31,200 bases of DNA from contig DASWHF010000028.1 of assembly GCA_036393295.1 (NCBI GenBank), positions 1 to 31,200 on the forward strand, read 5' to 3'. The notes beneath the pieces are model-generated. The model saw only the letters and a program-made list of their open reading frames with translations, ran no database searches and was not told where the DNA came from. The translations under genes were made by a program, and so were the position numbers. Source of the DNA: DASWHF01 sp036393295. Lineage in GTDB: Bacteria; Pseudomonadota; Gammaproteobacteria; Acidiferrobacterales; UBA6901. Of this stretch, positions 22,564 through 30,329 are shown piece after piece (positions within the stretch are counted from its first letter, which is position 1; every line of letters starts with the position of its first letter).

Positions 22564-22791
22564 TTATTCGTCGCCGCCGCCTTCTTTCTTCGGATCCGGC
22601 ACCGTCAGCTCGCGCACGCAATCTTTGATATAGGTTTTGCGCTCGGCATCCGGGACCTTGGTTTCCGTGGCCCAGCGCTCGCACTTGGCCTGGGCCGTCT
22701 TGATGTCCGGTGCCGCGTCTTTTTTGGCGGCGAAGACCGGCGCGCCGATCAGGCTCACGGCGACGCCGGCGCAAATCATGATACGTTTCAT
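22564..22791 (-). CDS. Small secreted PsiF-like protein
   Basis: A 75-residue protein with a signal peptide at 1-21 (MKRIMICAGVAVSLIGAPVFA). The mature part has two cysteines in KCERWATETKVPDAERKTYIKDCVREL, which resembles the PsiF repeat (C-x(n)-A-x(n)-R-K-x-Y/F-x-x-x-C). The tail is acidic. It is probably a periplasmic protein with one disulfide; function unknown. The family match is by eye and tentative. It has its own terminator and is divergent from the HdfR-like regulator, with a 147-base shared intergenic region. Confidence 0.78.
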   Translation of the reverse strand: MKRIMICAGVAVSLIGAPVFAAKKDAAPDIKTAQAKCERWATETKVPDAERKTYIKDCVRELTVPDPKKEGGGDE

Positions 22792-22938
22792 CGTTGAACT
22801 CCTATTGAATGGTGGGCAGGGGGTCGGCCCGCCGGAGCTGGCCCACAGCGGGTCAGCAACGTTATAGGGGCTGGCTTGTATTCGATAAATCAAAATGAAA
22901 TGATCGTCTCCATCGACGTTTTTTCTGGATCCGCGCGC

Positions 22939-23826
22939 GTGGACATCGAGCTCTTGCGGACTTTCCTGGAGGTCAACCGCACCCGGCATTTCGGCCGGGC
23001 GGCGGAGAATCTGTTCCTGACGCAATCGGCGGTCAGCGCCCGGGTCCGCCAGCTCGAGGAAACCCTGGGCACATCGCTGTTCGTCCGTCAGCGCAACGAC
23101 ATCCAGCTGACGGCCGCCGGCCGGCGGTTTCTCAAGCACGCCGAATCCATACTCACGGCCTGGCATCGGGCCCGCCAGGATGCCGCGCTGCCGGGCGACG
23201 ACCGGTCGCTGCTGGCGATCGGCGGTATGTTCGGCCTGTGGGATATTCTGCTCCAGGGTTGGATCCAGCGCTTGTACCGATCCATGCCGGAGCTCGCCCT
23301 GGTGGCGGAGGCGGGCGGCGCCGAGGCACTGGTGCGCAAGCTGCTGGATGGCACGCTCGACCTCGCTGTCATGTTCGACCCGCCGCAGCTCGCCGACCTC
23401 GAGGTGCGCGAGGTCGGCACGCTGAAGCTGGTGCTGGTTTCGACCGAGCCAGGGCTGACCGCGGCCGCCGCCGTCAGCCGCAACTACGTCAAGGTCGATT
23501 GGGGCACATCGTTCGCGATCGCCCAGGCCCGTCATTTCCCCGACATGCAACCGCCGGCGCTGCGCATGGGGCTCGGCCGTCTGGCGCTCGGGTTCCTGCT
23601 GGAGTGCGGCGGCTCGGCCTATCTGGCCGAGGCCATGGCCGAACCGCATATCGAGGCGGGTCGCCTGCACCGGGTCGTCGACGCGCCGGTGGTGGATCGT
23701 CAGGTCTATGCCGTCTATCCGCGGGCCAGTGCCCGCCAACAGCTGGTGGAGCGGGCGCTCGCACAGCTGCTGCCGCCGCCTGCCGAATCCGAGGCGACCA
23801 CCGAACTGCGCCGCATCCCCGGCTGA
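22939..23826 (+). CDS. hdfR: LysR-type transcriptional regulator, HdfR-like
   Basis: A 295-residue LysR-type regulator. The first 60 residues, [40 protein letters not shown], are near-identical to HdfR ([32 protein letters not shown]), which controls flhDC in E. coli. The effector domain is more diverged, so the target need not be the same. I take the GTG at 22939 as start because it aligns with the HdfR Met; ATG 22900 and TTG 22876 are in-frame alternatives. The AT-rich stretch 22876-22905 would then be its promoter and may be shared with the divergent PsiF-like gene. Confidence 0.85.
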   Translation: [295 protein letters not shown]

Positions 23827-23833
23827 GGCGCGC

Positions 23834-23862
23834 TTAAACCCGCCGCGGCAATCGGCTAGAAT
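23834..23862 (+). promoter_or_regulatory. Candidate sigma-70 promoter of hslVU
   Basis: TTAAAC (23834-23839), 17-base spacer, TAGAAT (23857-23862), about 47 bases before the hslV GTG. I see no RpoH-type CCCCAT -10 here, unlike the Hsp20 gene. Confidence 0.45.
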
Positions 23863-23908
23863 GCCGGTTCGACCCGCTGGCGGCACCCGATCGAACCGGA
23901 CCCATCCT

Positions 23909-24448
23909 GTGCAGACCTATCACGGCACCACCATCCTTTCCGTGCGCCGCGGCGCCAAGGTCGTCATCGGCGGCGACGGCCAGGTGTCGATGGGTGAAAC
24001 CATCCTGAAGGCCAACGCCCGCAAGGTGCGGCGCCTGTACCAGGACCGGATCATCGCCGGCTTCGCCGGCGGCACCGCCGACGCCTTCACGCTGTTCGAG
24101 CGTTTCGAGGCCAAGCTCGAAAAGCACCAGGGCAATCTCACCCGCTCGGCCGTGGAGCTGGCCAAGGACTGGCGCACCGACCGGGTGCTGCGCCGCCTGG
24201 AGGCGTTGCTGGCGGTGGCCGACAAGACCGCCTCGCTGGTCATCACCGGCAACGGCGACGTCATCGAGCCGGAAGGCGGGCTGATCGCGATCGGCTCGGG
24301 CGGCCCCTACGCCCAGGCGGCGGCGCGCGCCCTGCTGGACAACACCGAGCTCGACGCGCGCGCCGTCGTCGAGCGGGCCTTGAATATCGCCGGCGACATC
24401 TGCATCTACACCAACCACAGCTTGACGATTGAAGAGCTGGAAATATAA
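23909..24448 (+). CDS. hslV: ATP-dependent protease peptidase subunit HslV
   Basis: HslV forms the proteolytic double ring of the HslVU (ClpQY) complex. The 179-residue protein starts at a GTG and has a six-residue propeptide, MQTYHG, before Thr7-Thr8. Thr7 becomes the N-terminal nucleophile. KVVIGGDGQVSMG, GFAGGTADAFTLFERFE, ELAKDWRTDR, ITGNGDV and AIGSGGPYAQAAARALL are all conserved. The ribosome site is weak. hslU follows after 117 bases that contain an inverted repeat. Confidence 0.96.
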   Translation: MQTYHGTTILSVRRGAKVVIGGDGQVSMGETILKANARKVRRLYQDRIIAGFAGGTADAFTLFERFEAKLEKHQGNLTRSAVELAKDWRTDRVLRRLEALLAVADKTASLVITGNGDVIEPEGGLIAIGSGGPYAQAAARALLDNTELDARAVVERALNIAGDICIYTNHSLTIEELEI

Positions 24449-24451
24449 GGA

Positions 24452-24551
24452 TTAGCCACGGGGAACACGGGGAAGAATAATGTGAAAATCGGTGCGGTGG
24501 TTTTTAAACTTGATTTTCCCCGTGACCCCCGTGTCCCCCGTGGCTAATCAT
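24452..24551. repeat. Inverted array of CACGGGGAA-type repeats between hslV and hslU
   Basis: The left arm starts GATTAGCCACGGGGAACAC near 24452. The right arm is its reverse complement with three units, ending GTGGCTAATC near 24549. The unit is about nine bases (ACGGGGAAC). The spacer carries GTGAAAATC and TTGATTTTC, which also pair. The element fills the gap inside the hslVU operon. A one-armed copy is at 12889-12925. Confidence 0.8.
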
Positions 24552-24565
24552 TCATAGGCTGAGCC

Positions 24566-25909
24566 ATGTCCGAAATGACACCCCGCGAAATCGTCCAGGA
24601 GCTGGACAAGCACATCATCGGCCAGGGCGCCGCCAAGCGTGCGGTGGCGATTGCGTTGCGCAACCGCTGGCGGCGCGCGCAGGTGCCCGACCCCGAGCTG
24701 CGCAACGAGATCACACCGAAGAACATCCTCATGATCGGCCCGACCGGGGTCGGCAAGACCGAGATCGCGCGGCGCCTGGCCCGGCTCGCGCACGCGCCGT
24801 TCATCAAGGTCGAGGCCACCAAGTTCACCGAGGTCGGTTACGTCGGGCGCGATGTCGACTCCATCATCCGCGACCTGGCCGACATCGCCGTGAAAATGAT
24901 GCGCAGCGAGGAGATGGACAAGGTCCGGGTCCGCGCCCAGGATGCCGCCGAGGAGCGCATCCTCGACATCCTGCTGCCGCCGGCGCGCGAGGTCGGCTTC
25001 GCCGCGGCCGGCGAGGTGCGTCCCGGCGGCGAGGGCGCCGCCCGCCAGGCCTTCCGCAAGAAGCTGCGCGAGGGCGGTCTCGACGAGCAGGAGATCGAGG
25101 TCGAGCTGTCGGTGCCGGCGATGGGCGTCGAGATCCTGGCGCCGCCCGGCATGGAGGACCTCACCAGCCAGCTGCAGGGCATGTTTCAGGGCATGGGCGG
25201 CCGCCGCACGCGCACCCGCAAGCTCAAGATCCACGAGGCGATGAAGCTGCTGACCGAGGAGGAGGCGGCGCGCATGATCAACGACGAGGATCTCAAGGCG
25301 CGCGCCATCGAGCGCGTCGAGCAGCACGGCATCGTGTTCCTCGACGAGCTCGACAAGATCGCCGGCCGTTCCGAGACGCGTGGCCCGGACGTATCGCGCG
25401 AGGGCGTGCAGCGCGACCTGCTGCCGCTGGTCGAGGGCTCGACCGTCACCACCAAGTACGGCATGGTCCGGACCGACCATATCCTGTTCATCGCCTCGGG
25501 CGCCTTCCATCTGTCGAGGCCGTCCGACCTGGTGCCGGAGCTGCAGGGCCGGTTGCCGATCCGCGTCGAGCTGCGCGCGCTCACCGTCGAGGACTTCGTG
25601 CGCATCCTCACCGAGACCGACGCCTCGCTCACCGAACAGTACGCCGCGCTCATGGCCACCGAGGGCGTGACCCTGAGCTTCACGCCCGACGGCGTGCGGC
25701 GTATCGCCGAGGTCGCCTGGCAGGTCAACGAGCGCACCGAGAACATCGGCGCCCGGCGCCTGCACACCGTCATGGAGCGGCTGCTCGAGACCGTGTCCTA
25801 CGAGGCCGCCGACCGCGGCGGCCAGACCGTCACCCTCGACGCCGCCTATGTCGACGAGCACCTGAAGGAGCTGGCCGGCGACGAGGACCTGGCGCGGTAC
25901 ATCCTCTGA
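24566..25909 (+). CDS. hslU: ATP-dependent protease ATPase subunit HslU
   Basis: HslU is the AAA+ unfoldase that feeds HslV. The 447-residue protein has Walker A GPTGVGKT at 58-65, TEVGYVGRDVDSIIRDL just after, a large I-domain (about 110-240), Walker B FLDELDKI with Asp260-Glu261, and the C-terminal DLARYIL that docks on HslV. The length matches E. coli (443). It is the second gene after hslV and shares its promoter unless the intervening palindrome ends the transcript. Confidence 0.97.
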   Translation: MSEMTPREIVQELDKHIIGQGAAKRAVAIALRNRWRRAQVPDPELRNEITPKNILMIGPTGVGKTEIARRLARLAHAPFIKVEATKFTEVGYVGRDVDSIIRDLADIAVKMMRSEEMDKVRVRAQDAAEERILDILLPPAREVGFAAAGEVRPGGEGAARQAFRKKLREGGLDEQEIEVELSVPAMGVEILAPPGMEDLTSQLQGMFQGMGGRRTRTRKLKIHEAMKLLTEEEAARMINDEDLKARAIERVEQHGIVFLDELDKIAGRSETRGPDVSREGVQRDLLPLVEGSTVTTKYGMVRTDHILFIASGAFHLSRPSDLVPELQGRLPIRVELRALTVEDFVRILTETDASLTEQYAALMATEGVTLSFTPDGVRRIAEVAWQVNERTENIGARRLHTVMERLLETVSYEAADRGGQTVTLDAAYVDEHLKELAGDEDLARYIL

Positions 25910-26000
25910 CCGGCCGGCACCCCGCCGGGCCGTGTCCGGAATTCGCTAACCCCCAGTCGCTGTGATGGTTTTTCCCGTCCGGCCCGCCGGCCGGACGGGT

Positions 26001-26026
26001 CTTGAAAACGCCCCTCCCACCCCCAT
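26001..26026 (+). promoter_or_regulatory. RpoH (sigma-32) heat-shock promoter of the Hsp20 gene
   Basis: CTTGAAA at 26001-26007, a 13-base spacer, and CCCCAT at 26021-26026 match the sigma-32 consensus (CTTGAAA...CCCCATnT) almost perfectly. The start would be near 26033, about 50 bases before the ATG. An inverted repeat (CCCGTCCGG/CCGGACGGG, 25976-26000) abuts the -35. Confidence 0.8.
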
Positions 26027-26082
26027 CAATAGACAAACTGGTTTTCACAGCCAGCCAACCAAACCTGATAGGAGGTGAGACG

Positions 26083-26538
26083 ATGAGCACACTGATGAGG
26101 TCGCCGAACCGCGGCATGACCAATCGCTGGGGCGACGATATCGACAGCCTGTTCGAGGGCTTCTTCCGGCCGCTGCGCTGGGCCGAAGAGGACACGGCCG
26201 AGGCCGGCATCGTGCCGCGCCTGGACGTCACCGAGCGCGACAACGAGTTCGTCGTGCATGCCGAGATGCCCGGCGTGAACAAGGACGACATCAATATCAC
26301 GCTGGAAGGCGGGATACTCACGATCAGCGGCGAGAGCAAGAGCGACAGCGAGCAGAAGGAAGGCGATCGTGTGATACGCCGCGAGCGCCGCTACGGCCGC
26401 TATGTCCGCAGCCTGCAGCTCGGCAAGGAAGTCGACGACAAGAAGGTGCGCGCCAGCTACAAGGACGGCATCCTGGAGCTGACGCTCCCGAAGGCCGAAG
26501 AGGTCAAGCCGAAGCGCATCACCGTCGACGTCAAGTAA
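26083..26538 (+). CDS. Small heat-shock protein, Hsp20/alpha-crystallin family
   Basis: A 151-residue chaperone that holds unfolding proteins in large oligomers. The N-terminal arm (1-45) is followed by the alpha-crystallin domain: PRLDVTERDNEFVVHAEMPGV, DINITLEGGILTISGE, RRERRYGRYVRSLQLG, and the family hallmark ASYKDGILELTLPK; the end KRITVDV holds the I-x-V anchor. The ATG at 26083 has a strong AGGAGGTGA site. A near-perfect heat-shock promoter lies upstream and a terminator downstream, so it is monocistronic. Confidence 0.95.
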   Translation: MSTLMRSPNRGMTNRWGDDIDSLFEGFFRPLRWAEEDTAEAGIVPRLDVTERDNEFVVHAEMPGVNKDDINITLEGGILTISGESKSDSEQKEGDRVIRRERRYGRYVRSLQLGKEVDDKKVRASYKDGILELTLPKAEEVKPKRITVDVK

Positions 26539-26560
26539 GCGCGCGGGCCGTCCGCGATCC

Positions 26561-26589
26561 AGGGCCGCCTCGGCGGCCCTTTTCTTTTG
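26561..26589 (+). terminator. Rho-independent terminator after the Hsp20 gene
   Basis: AGGGCCGC-CTCG-GCGGCCCT forms an 8-bp stem with a tetraloop, followed by TTTTCTTTT. It begins 22 bases after the Hsp20 stop. Confidence 0.88.
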
Positions 26590-26714
26590 TACCGGCCGGA
26601 TGCCGGGCGCCGCACCGGCCCGCGGCCGCCGGAGTAGGGCGCGCGCCGCCGCTCGGGTACAATCCCCCGACGGCACCCTGAGCCGGTGCCGGTCGAGCGG
26701 AGGACGACCGACCC

Positions 26715-27608
26715 ATGAGCCTTAACCCCAAGAGCGCGGCCGAGCGCGCCCAGATCCTGGCCGAGGCGCTGCCCTACATCCAGCGTTTCCACGGCAAGAC
26801 CATCGTCATCAAGTACGGCGGCAACGCCATGGTCGACGAGAACCTCAAGCAGAGCTTCGCGCGCGACGTGGTGCTGATGAAGGCGGTCGGCATGAACCCG
26901 GTGGTGGTGCACGGCGGCGGGCCGCAGATCGGCCGGCTCCTGGAGCGCATCGGCAAGAAGAGCGAGTTCATTCAGGGCATGCGCGTCACCGACCGCGAAA
27001 CCATGGACGTGGTCGAGATGGTGCTCGGCGGCCTGGTCAACAAGGAGATCGTCAGCCTCATCAACACCCACGGCGGCAAGGCCATCGGCCTGTCGGGCAA
27101 GGACGGCGGCATGATCCGCGCGCGCAAGCTCGTGATGAGATCGGCGCCGGCCGAGGGCCTGCCGAGCGAGATCGTCGACATCGGCCATGTCGGCGAGGTC
27201 GACAGCATCGACCCCGAGGTGGTGGCGCTGCTCGACACGCGCAACTTCATTCCGGTGATCGCGCCAATCGGCGTCGGGCCGGAGGGCGAGGCCTACAACA
27301 TCAATGCCGACGTGGTGGCCGGCAAGCTCGCCATCACGCTCGCCGCCGAGAAGCTGATCCTGCTCACCAACACCCCCGGCGTGCTCGATCAGGCCGGCAC
27401 GCTGCTGACCGGCCTGACCGTCAAGCATGTGAACAGTCTGATTCAGGACGGTACCATCCACGGCGGCATGCTGCCCAAGGTGACCTACGCGCTGGACGCC
27501 GTGAACAGCGGCGTCAAGACCGCGCACATCATCGACGGCCGCGTCGAGCATGCGGTGCTGCTCGAGGTATTCACCGATGCCGGTGTCGGCACGCTGATCC
27601 GCGGCTGA
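26715..27608 (+). CDS. argB: Acetylglutamate kinase ArgB
   Basis: ArgB phosphorylates N-acetylglutamate, the second step of arginine synthesis. The 297-residue protein has KYGGNAM (residues 33-39) for ATP binding, VVVHGGGPQIG for substrate binding, GLSGKDGGM, and INADVVAGKLA with TNTPGVLD in the C-terminal half, all typical of amino-acid kinases. The N-terminal helix (AQILAEALPYIQRFHGK) is the form seen in arginine-inhibited hexameric enzymes (inference). A -10-like TACAAT is at 26658-26663. It is monocistronic or joined to slmA. Confidence 0.96.
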   Translation: MSLNPKSAAERAQILAEALPYIQRFHGKTIVIKYGGNAMVDENLKQSFARDVVLMKAVGMNPVVVHGGGPQIGRLLERIGKKSEFIQGMRVTDRETMDVVEMVLGGLVNKEIVSLINTHGGKAIGLSGKDGGMIRARKLVMRSAPAEGLPSEIVDIGHVGEVDSIDPEVVALLDTRNFIPVIAPIGVGPEGEAYNINADVVAGKLAITLAAEKLILLTNTPGVLDQAGTLLTGLTVKHVNSLIQDGTIHGGMLPKVTYALDAVNSGVKTAHIIDGRVEHAVLLEVFTDAGVGTLIRG

Positions 27609-27766
27609 GGCGTTTCACCGGGCGTGCTAGGATGGTGCGACGCCCGGCATCGTGGCCCGCAGGCGAGCCGCCCCGGTGCAACCCGATATCGACGGCACGC
27701 CGGGACCATCCCAGGCACAATCGGTCGGCCCGGCCACCCCGGGGCCGGCCGGCGGAGGCAACCACC

Positions 27767-28360
27767 ATGGCCAAAGCGCGCAGCGGCGAACGTCGGCGCG
27801 AGATCCTCGAGACGCTGGCGCGCATGCTGGAGGAGCATCAGGGCGAGCACATCACCACGGCCGCGCTGGCCAAGGCGGTCGGCGTCTCCGAAGCGGCGCT
27901 CTATCGCCACTTTCCGAGCAAGGCCAAGATGTTCGAGGGGCTCATCGAGTTCATCGAGGAGTCGGTCTTCACCCGCATCAACCGCATCCTCGAGGACAAC
28001 GGCGATCCGGCGCTGCGGCTCAAGCAGACGGTGTTCCTGGTGCTGGCTTTCGCCGACAAGAACCCCGGCATGGCGCGCCTGATGCACGGCGATGCCCTGG
28101 TCGGCGAAACCGAGCGGCTGCGCCGCCGTATGTCGCAGTTCTACGACCGGCTCGAGACCCTGCTGCGTCAGGTGCTGCGCGAGGGCCAGGCGGCGCCGAG
28201 CGAGGCGCGTATCGGTGACGGCGCGCGCCTGGCGCTGGCGCTGATCGAGGGCCGCGTCGCCGGCTTTGTGCGCAGCGGCTTCCGCGATTCGCCGGCCGCC
28301 GGCTGGGAGGACGCCTGGGCGATCCTGGAGCGCGGCCTGTTCAACGCCGTGCCCAGTTGA
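27767..28360 (+). CDS. slmA: Nucleoid occlusion factor SlmA
   Basis: SlmA is a TetR-family DNA-binding protein that blocks FtsZ assembly over the nucleoid. The 197-residue protein matches E. coli SlmA (198): RREILETLARMLEE, helix-turn-helix ITTAALAKAVGVSEAALYRHF (about 29-49), PSKAKMFEGLIEFIEES, and LLRQVLREGQ. GGAGG lies eight bases upstream of the ATG at 27767. The 158 bases after argB contain a TAGGAT -10-like site and no gene. In E. coli slmA neighbours dut and coaBC, not argB; argB here may replace them. Confidence 0.95.
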   Translation: MAKARSGERRREILETLARMLEEHQGEHITTAALAKAVGVSEAALYRHFPSKAKMFEGLIEFIEESVFTRINRILEDNGDPALRLKQTVFLVLAFADKNPGMARLMHGDALVGETERLRRRMSQFYDRLETLLRQVLREGQAAPSEARIGDGARLALALIEGRVAGFVRSGFRDSPAAGWEDAWAILERGLFNAVPS

Positions 28361-28392
28361 TGGGCCGTGAACAAAAATAACTAAAAAAATGG

Positions 28393-28470
28393 GTAGGGCG
28401 GGGCCTTGCCCCGCCGGAACGATCGTTACTGCTTCACGCGCTGCCATGGTGGGGCATGGCCCCACCCTAC
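28393..28470. repeat. GTAGGG palindrome, long-spacer copy
   Basis: The arms 28393-28415 (GTAGGGCGGGGCCTTGCCCC...) and 28448-28470 (...GGCCCCACCCTAC) are 23 bp each with a few mismatches and a 32-base spacer. It is related to the perfect palindrome at 12787-12844. It lies between the convergent slmA and JAMM genes; AAAAAAAT at 28383 is on its left. Confidence 0.75.
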
Positions 28471-28518
28471 GCGGCGGTTCAATGCCGTGCCCGATTGCGC
28501 CTTTGCGTTGGGTTGTTG

Positions 28519-28929
28519 CTAGATTCCCACGCCGATTTCCTGCACCGCCCCGTCCCGGATGCGAAAACCCCGCATCTCCAGCACGCCCTCGGTGTCGAGC
28601 GAGACGATGAGATACAGCAGGCCGGGGTACTCGTGCTGGGCGATGTCGGTCAGCGACGGCAGCGCCGGCGCATCGGGATGCGAATGATAGATGGCCATCA
28701 ACTCCTCGTCGCGCTCGCGCATCGCGCGCAGGGCATCGATCTGTCCGCGCGGGTCCATCTCGAAGCGGTGCCCGCGGTCGCCGGCGATGTTCGACACCGG
28801 ATAAGCGTTCAAGTAATGGCCGTCGCGCCCGGCGATGAGTCCGCAGATCTCCTCGCGCGGCGCGTGCTGGGCGAGGCCCAGTAACTGGTTCACCAGCGGC
28901 CGCGGCAGCCGGACGAGCTCCGCGGTCAT
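28519..28929 (-). CDS. JAMM/Mov34 metalloprotease (Mec-like)
   Basis: A 136-residue zinc metalloprotease with the JAMM core only. The catalytic Glu lies in PREEICGLIAG (26 or 27) and the metal motif is complete: His82-x-His84-x7-Ser92-x2-Asp95 (YHSHPDAPALPSLTD). Bacterial relatives (Mec) cleave a C-terminal extension or adduct from a ubiquitin-like sulfur carrier such as CysO or ThiS/MoaD homologues. Its ATG overlaps the stop of the upstream moeB-like gene (ATGA), so the two are translationally coupled. No carrier gene is visible here. Confidence 0.92.
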   Translation of the reverse strand: MTAELVRLPRPLVNQLLGLAQHAPREEICGLIAGRDGHYLNAYPVSNIAGDRGHRFEMDPRGQIDALRAMRERDEELMAIYHSHPDAPALPSLTDIAQHEYPGLLYLIVSLDTEGVLEMRGFRIRDGAVQEIGVGI

Positions 28930-29669
28930 GCGCCGCACACCGGGCAGGCCGGATCCTTGTTGAGCCGGAGAGTGCGCCACTCCATACTGCTTGCATCCAG
29001 CAGCAGCAGGCGGCCGGTCAGGGGTTCGCCGAGGTCGAGCAGCACCTTCAGGGTCTCGACCGCCTGAAGGCTGCCGATGATGCCGGGCAGCGGCGCCAGC
29101 ACGCCGGTCTCCGAGCAGGTCTCGGCCAGCTCCTCGCCTTCCTTGTACAGGCAGTGATAACAGGGGCTGTCCGGCCGGTCAGCGCGGAACACCGCCACCT
29201 GGCCCTCCAGGCGGATGACGGCGCCCGAGATCAGCGGCGTGCGCGTCGCCACACAGGCCCGGTTGACGGCGAAGCGTGTGGTAAAATTGTCGCTGCCGTC
29301 GACCACCGCGTCGGCGAGCCGCGCCTGCTTGAGGAGGCCGGCGGCATCGAGGCGTTGCGGGATGGTCGTGACGGTGACGTCCGGATTGATCGCGGCCAGC
29401 GCGCGGCGGGCGGACTCGGTCTTGGCCCGCCCCAGATCCGCGGTGGTATGCAGTATTTGGCGCTGTAGATTGGAGAGCTCGACGCGGTCATCATCGGTGA
29501 CCACCAGGTGGCCGACGCCGCTGGCCGCCAGATACATCGCCGCCGGCGAGCCGAGGCCGCCCAGGCCGACGACCAGGACACGCGCGCGCGCCAACCGCTC
29601 CTGCCCTTCGATGCCGACCTGGGGCAGCATGATCTGGCGGCTGTAGCGCAGCAGTTGCTCGTCATTCAT
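28926..29669 (-). CDS. moeB: MoeB/ThiF-type sulfur-carrier adenylyltransferase
   Basis: An E1-like enzyme that adenylates the C-terminal glycine of a ubiquitin-like sulfur carrier (MoaD or ThiS type). The 247-residue protein has VLVVGLGGLGSPAAMYLA for ATP, DDDRVELSNLQRQILH, DGSDNFTTRFAVN, the Cys region ETCSETGVLAPLPG, and two zinc pairs, CYHC and CPVC. The start ATG at 29669 begins MNDEQLLRYSRQIMLP, the family start. moeB and thiF cannot be told apart by eye; pairing with a JAMM protease also fits the cysteine (CysO-like) route. Confidence 0.92.
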   Translation of the reverse strand: MNDEQLLRYSRQIMLPQVGIEGQERLARARVLVVGLGGLGSPAAMYLAASGVGHLVVTDDDRVELSNLQRQILHTTADLGRAKTESARRALAAINPDVTVTTIPQRLDAAGLLKQARLADAVVDGSDNFTTRFAVNRACVATRTPLISGAVIRLEGQVAVFRADRPDSPCYHCLYKEGEELAETCSETGVLAPLPGIIGSLQAVETLKVLLDLGEPLTGRLLLLDASSMEWRTLRLNKDPACPVCGA

Positions 29670-29752
29670 GCGGGCATTGTAAGGCGTGCGCAGGTCCCGG
29701 ACTAGCCGCGACCGCCGGCGGCAGCCGGCGACTCGCAAGTATGGAGGAGGTC

Positions 29753-30199
29753 ATGCGCAGCATGCTCAGTATGGTGTTACTCGGCAGCCTGGTCGCGGGC
29801 GCGCCGGTCGTCGCGGTCGCGGACAGCGTGGTCAAGGAGGGCAAGGGCCTCGACCGGGTCTATGTCGGCCAGCCGGCCGACGACGCGCTGAAATCGCTCG
29901 GCACGCCGAAGGACAATCTGCACGACCTGTATCTGGTCTACGAGCTCGAAGGCGGCGTCATTTTGAAATACCGCGTGGACGACGGCCGGCTGGCGACGCT
30001 CAGCTTCAAAGGCGAGCCCGGCGCGCCGTACAAGACCGCGCGCGGCGCGACCTTCGGCAGCTCGATCGACGCCGTCCGCAAGCTCTACGGCAAGCCGGAT
30101 CTCGAGGTGGCCGACAAGCTGTTCTATCTCCGGCAAGGCGTGAGCTTCTTCTTCGACGCCGACAAGTGCTACGAGATCAAGGTATTCGCCAAGGAGTAG
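29753..30199 (+). CDS. Small periplasmic protein of unknown function
   Basis: A 148-residue protein with a signal peptide at 1-27 (MRSMLSMVLLGSLVAGAPVV, then AVA). The mature part repeats a pattern: G-x-x-x-DDALKSLGTPKDNL and GSSIDAVRKLYGKPDLE, each followed by beta-strand residues (LYLVYELEGGVILKYRVDDG; LFYLRQGVSFFFDADKCYEIKVF). This is like a pair of small SmpA/OmlA-like or DUF-type alpha/beta repeats, but I do not assign a family. I take ATG 29753 because GGAGGAGG lies directly before it; ATG 29741 is the alternative. The second MITE copy starts 11 bases after its stop. Confidence 0.78.
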   Translation: MRSMLSMVLLGSLVAGAPVVAVADSVVKEGKGLDRVYVGQPADDALKSLGTPKDNLHDLYLVYELEGGVILKYRVDDGRLATLSFKGEPGAPYKTARGATFGSSIDAVRKLYGKPDLEVADKLFYLRQGVSFFFDADKCYEIKVFAKE

Positions 30200-30209
30200 C
30201 GCGGCTTTA

Positions 30210-30329
30210 GAGTGCCTAACAAAATGACCTCGCATTCAACGCCGAACCGTAGGGTGCGCCCTGCGCACCGAAATATTGAGCGGTGCGTGGGACGCACCCT
30301 ACACCCGTTTCTCATTTTGTTAGGTGCTC
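30210..30329. mobile_element. 120-bp MITE, copy 2, with TTA target duplication
   Basis: It is identical to copy 1 (6778-6897) at 116 of 120 positions and in the same orientation. The left terminus is GAGTGCCTAACAAAATGA and the right ends GTTAGGTGCTC. TTA flanks both ends (30207-30209 and 30330-30332). The core palindrome is preserved. No coding capacity. Confidence 0.85.

Noticed and set aside
25970..26003. CCCGTCCGG/CCGGACGGG hairpin after hslU as a terminator
   Set aside because: No T-run follows the stem in the rightward direction; it lies directly against the Hsp20 -35, so a terminator call is not supported.
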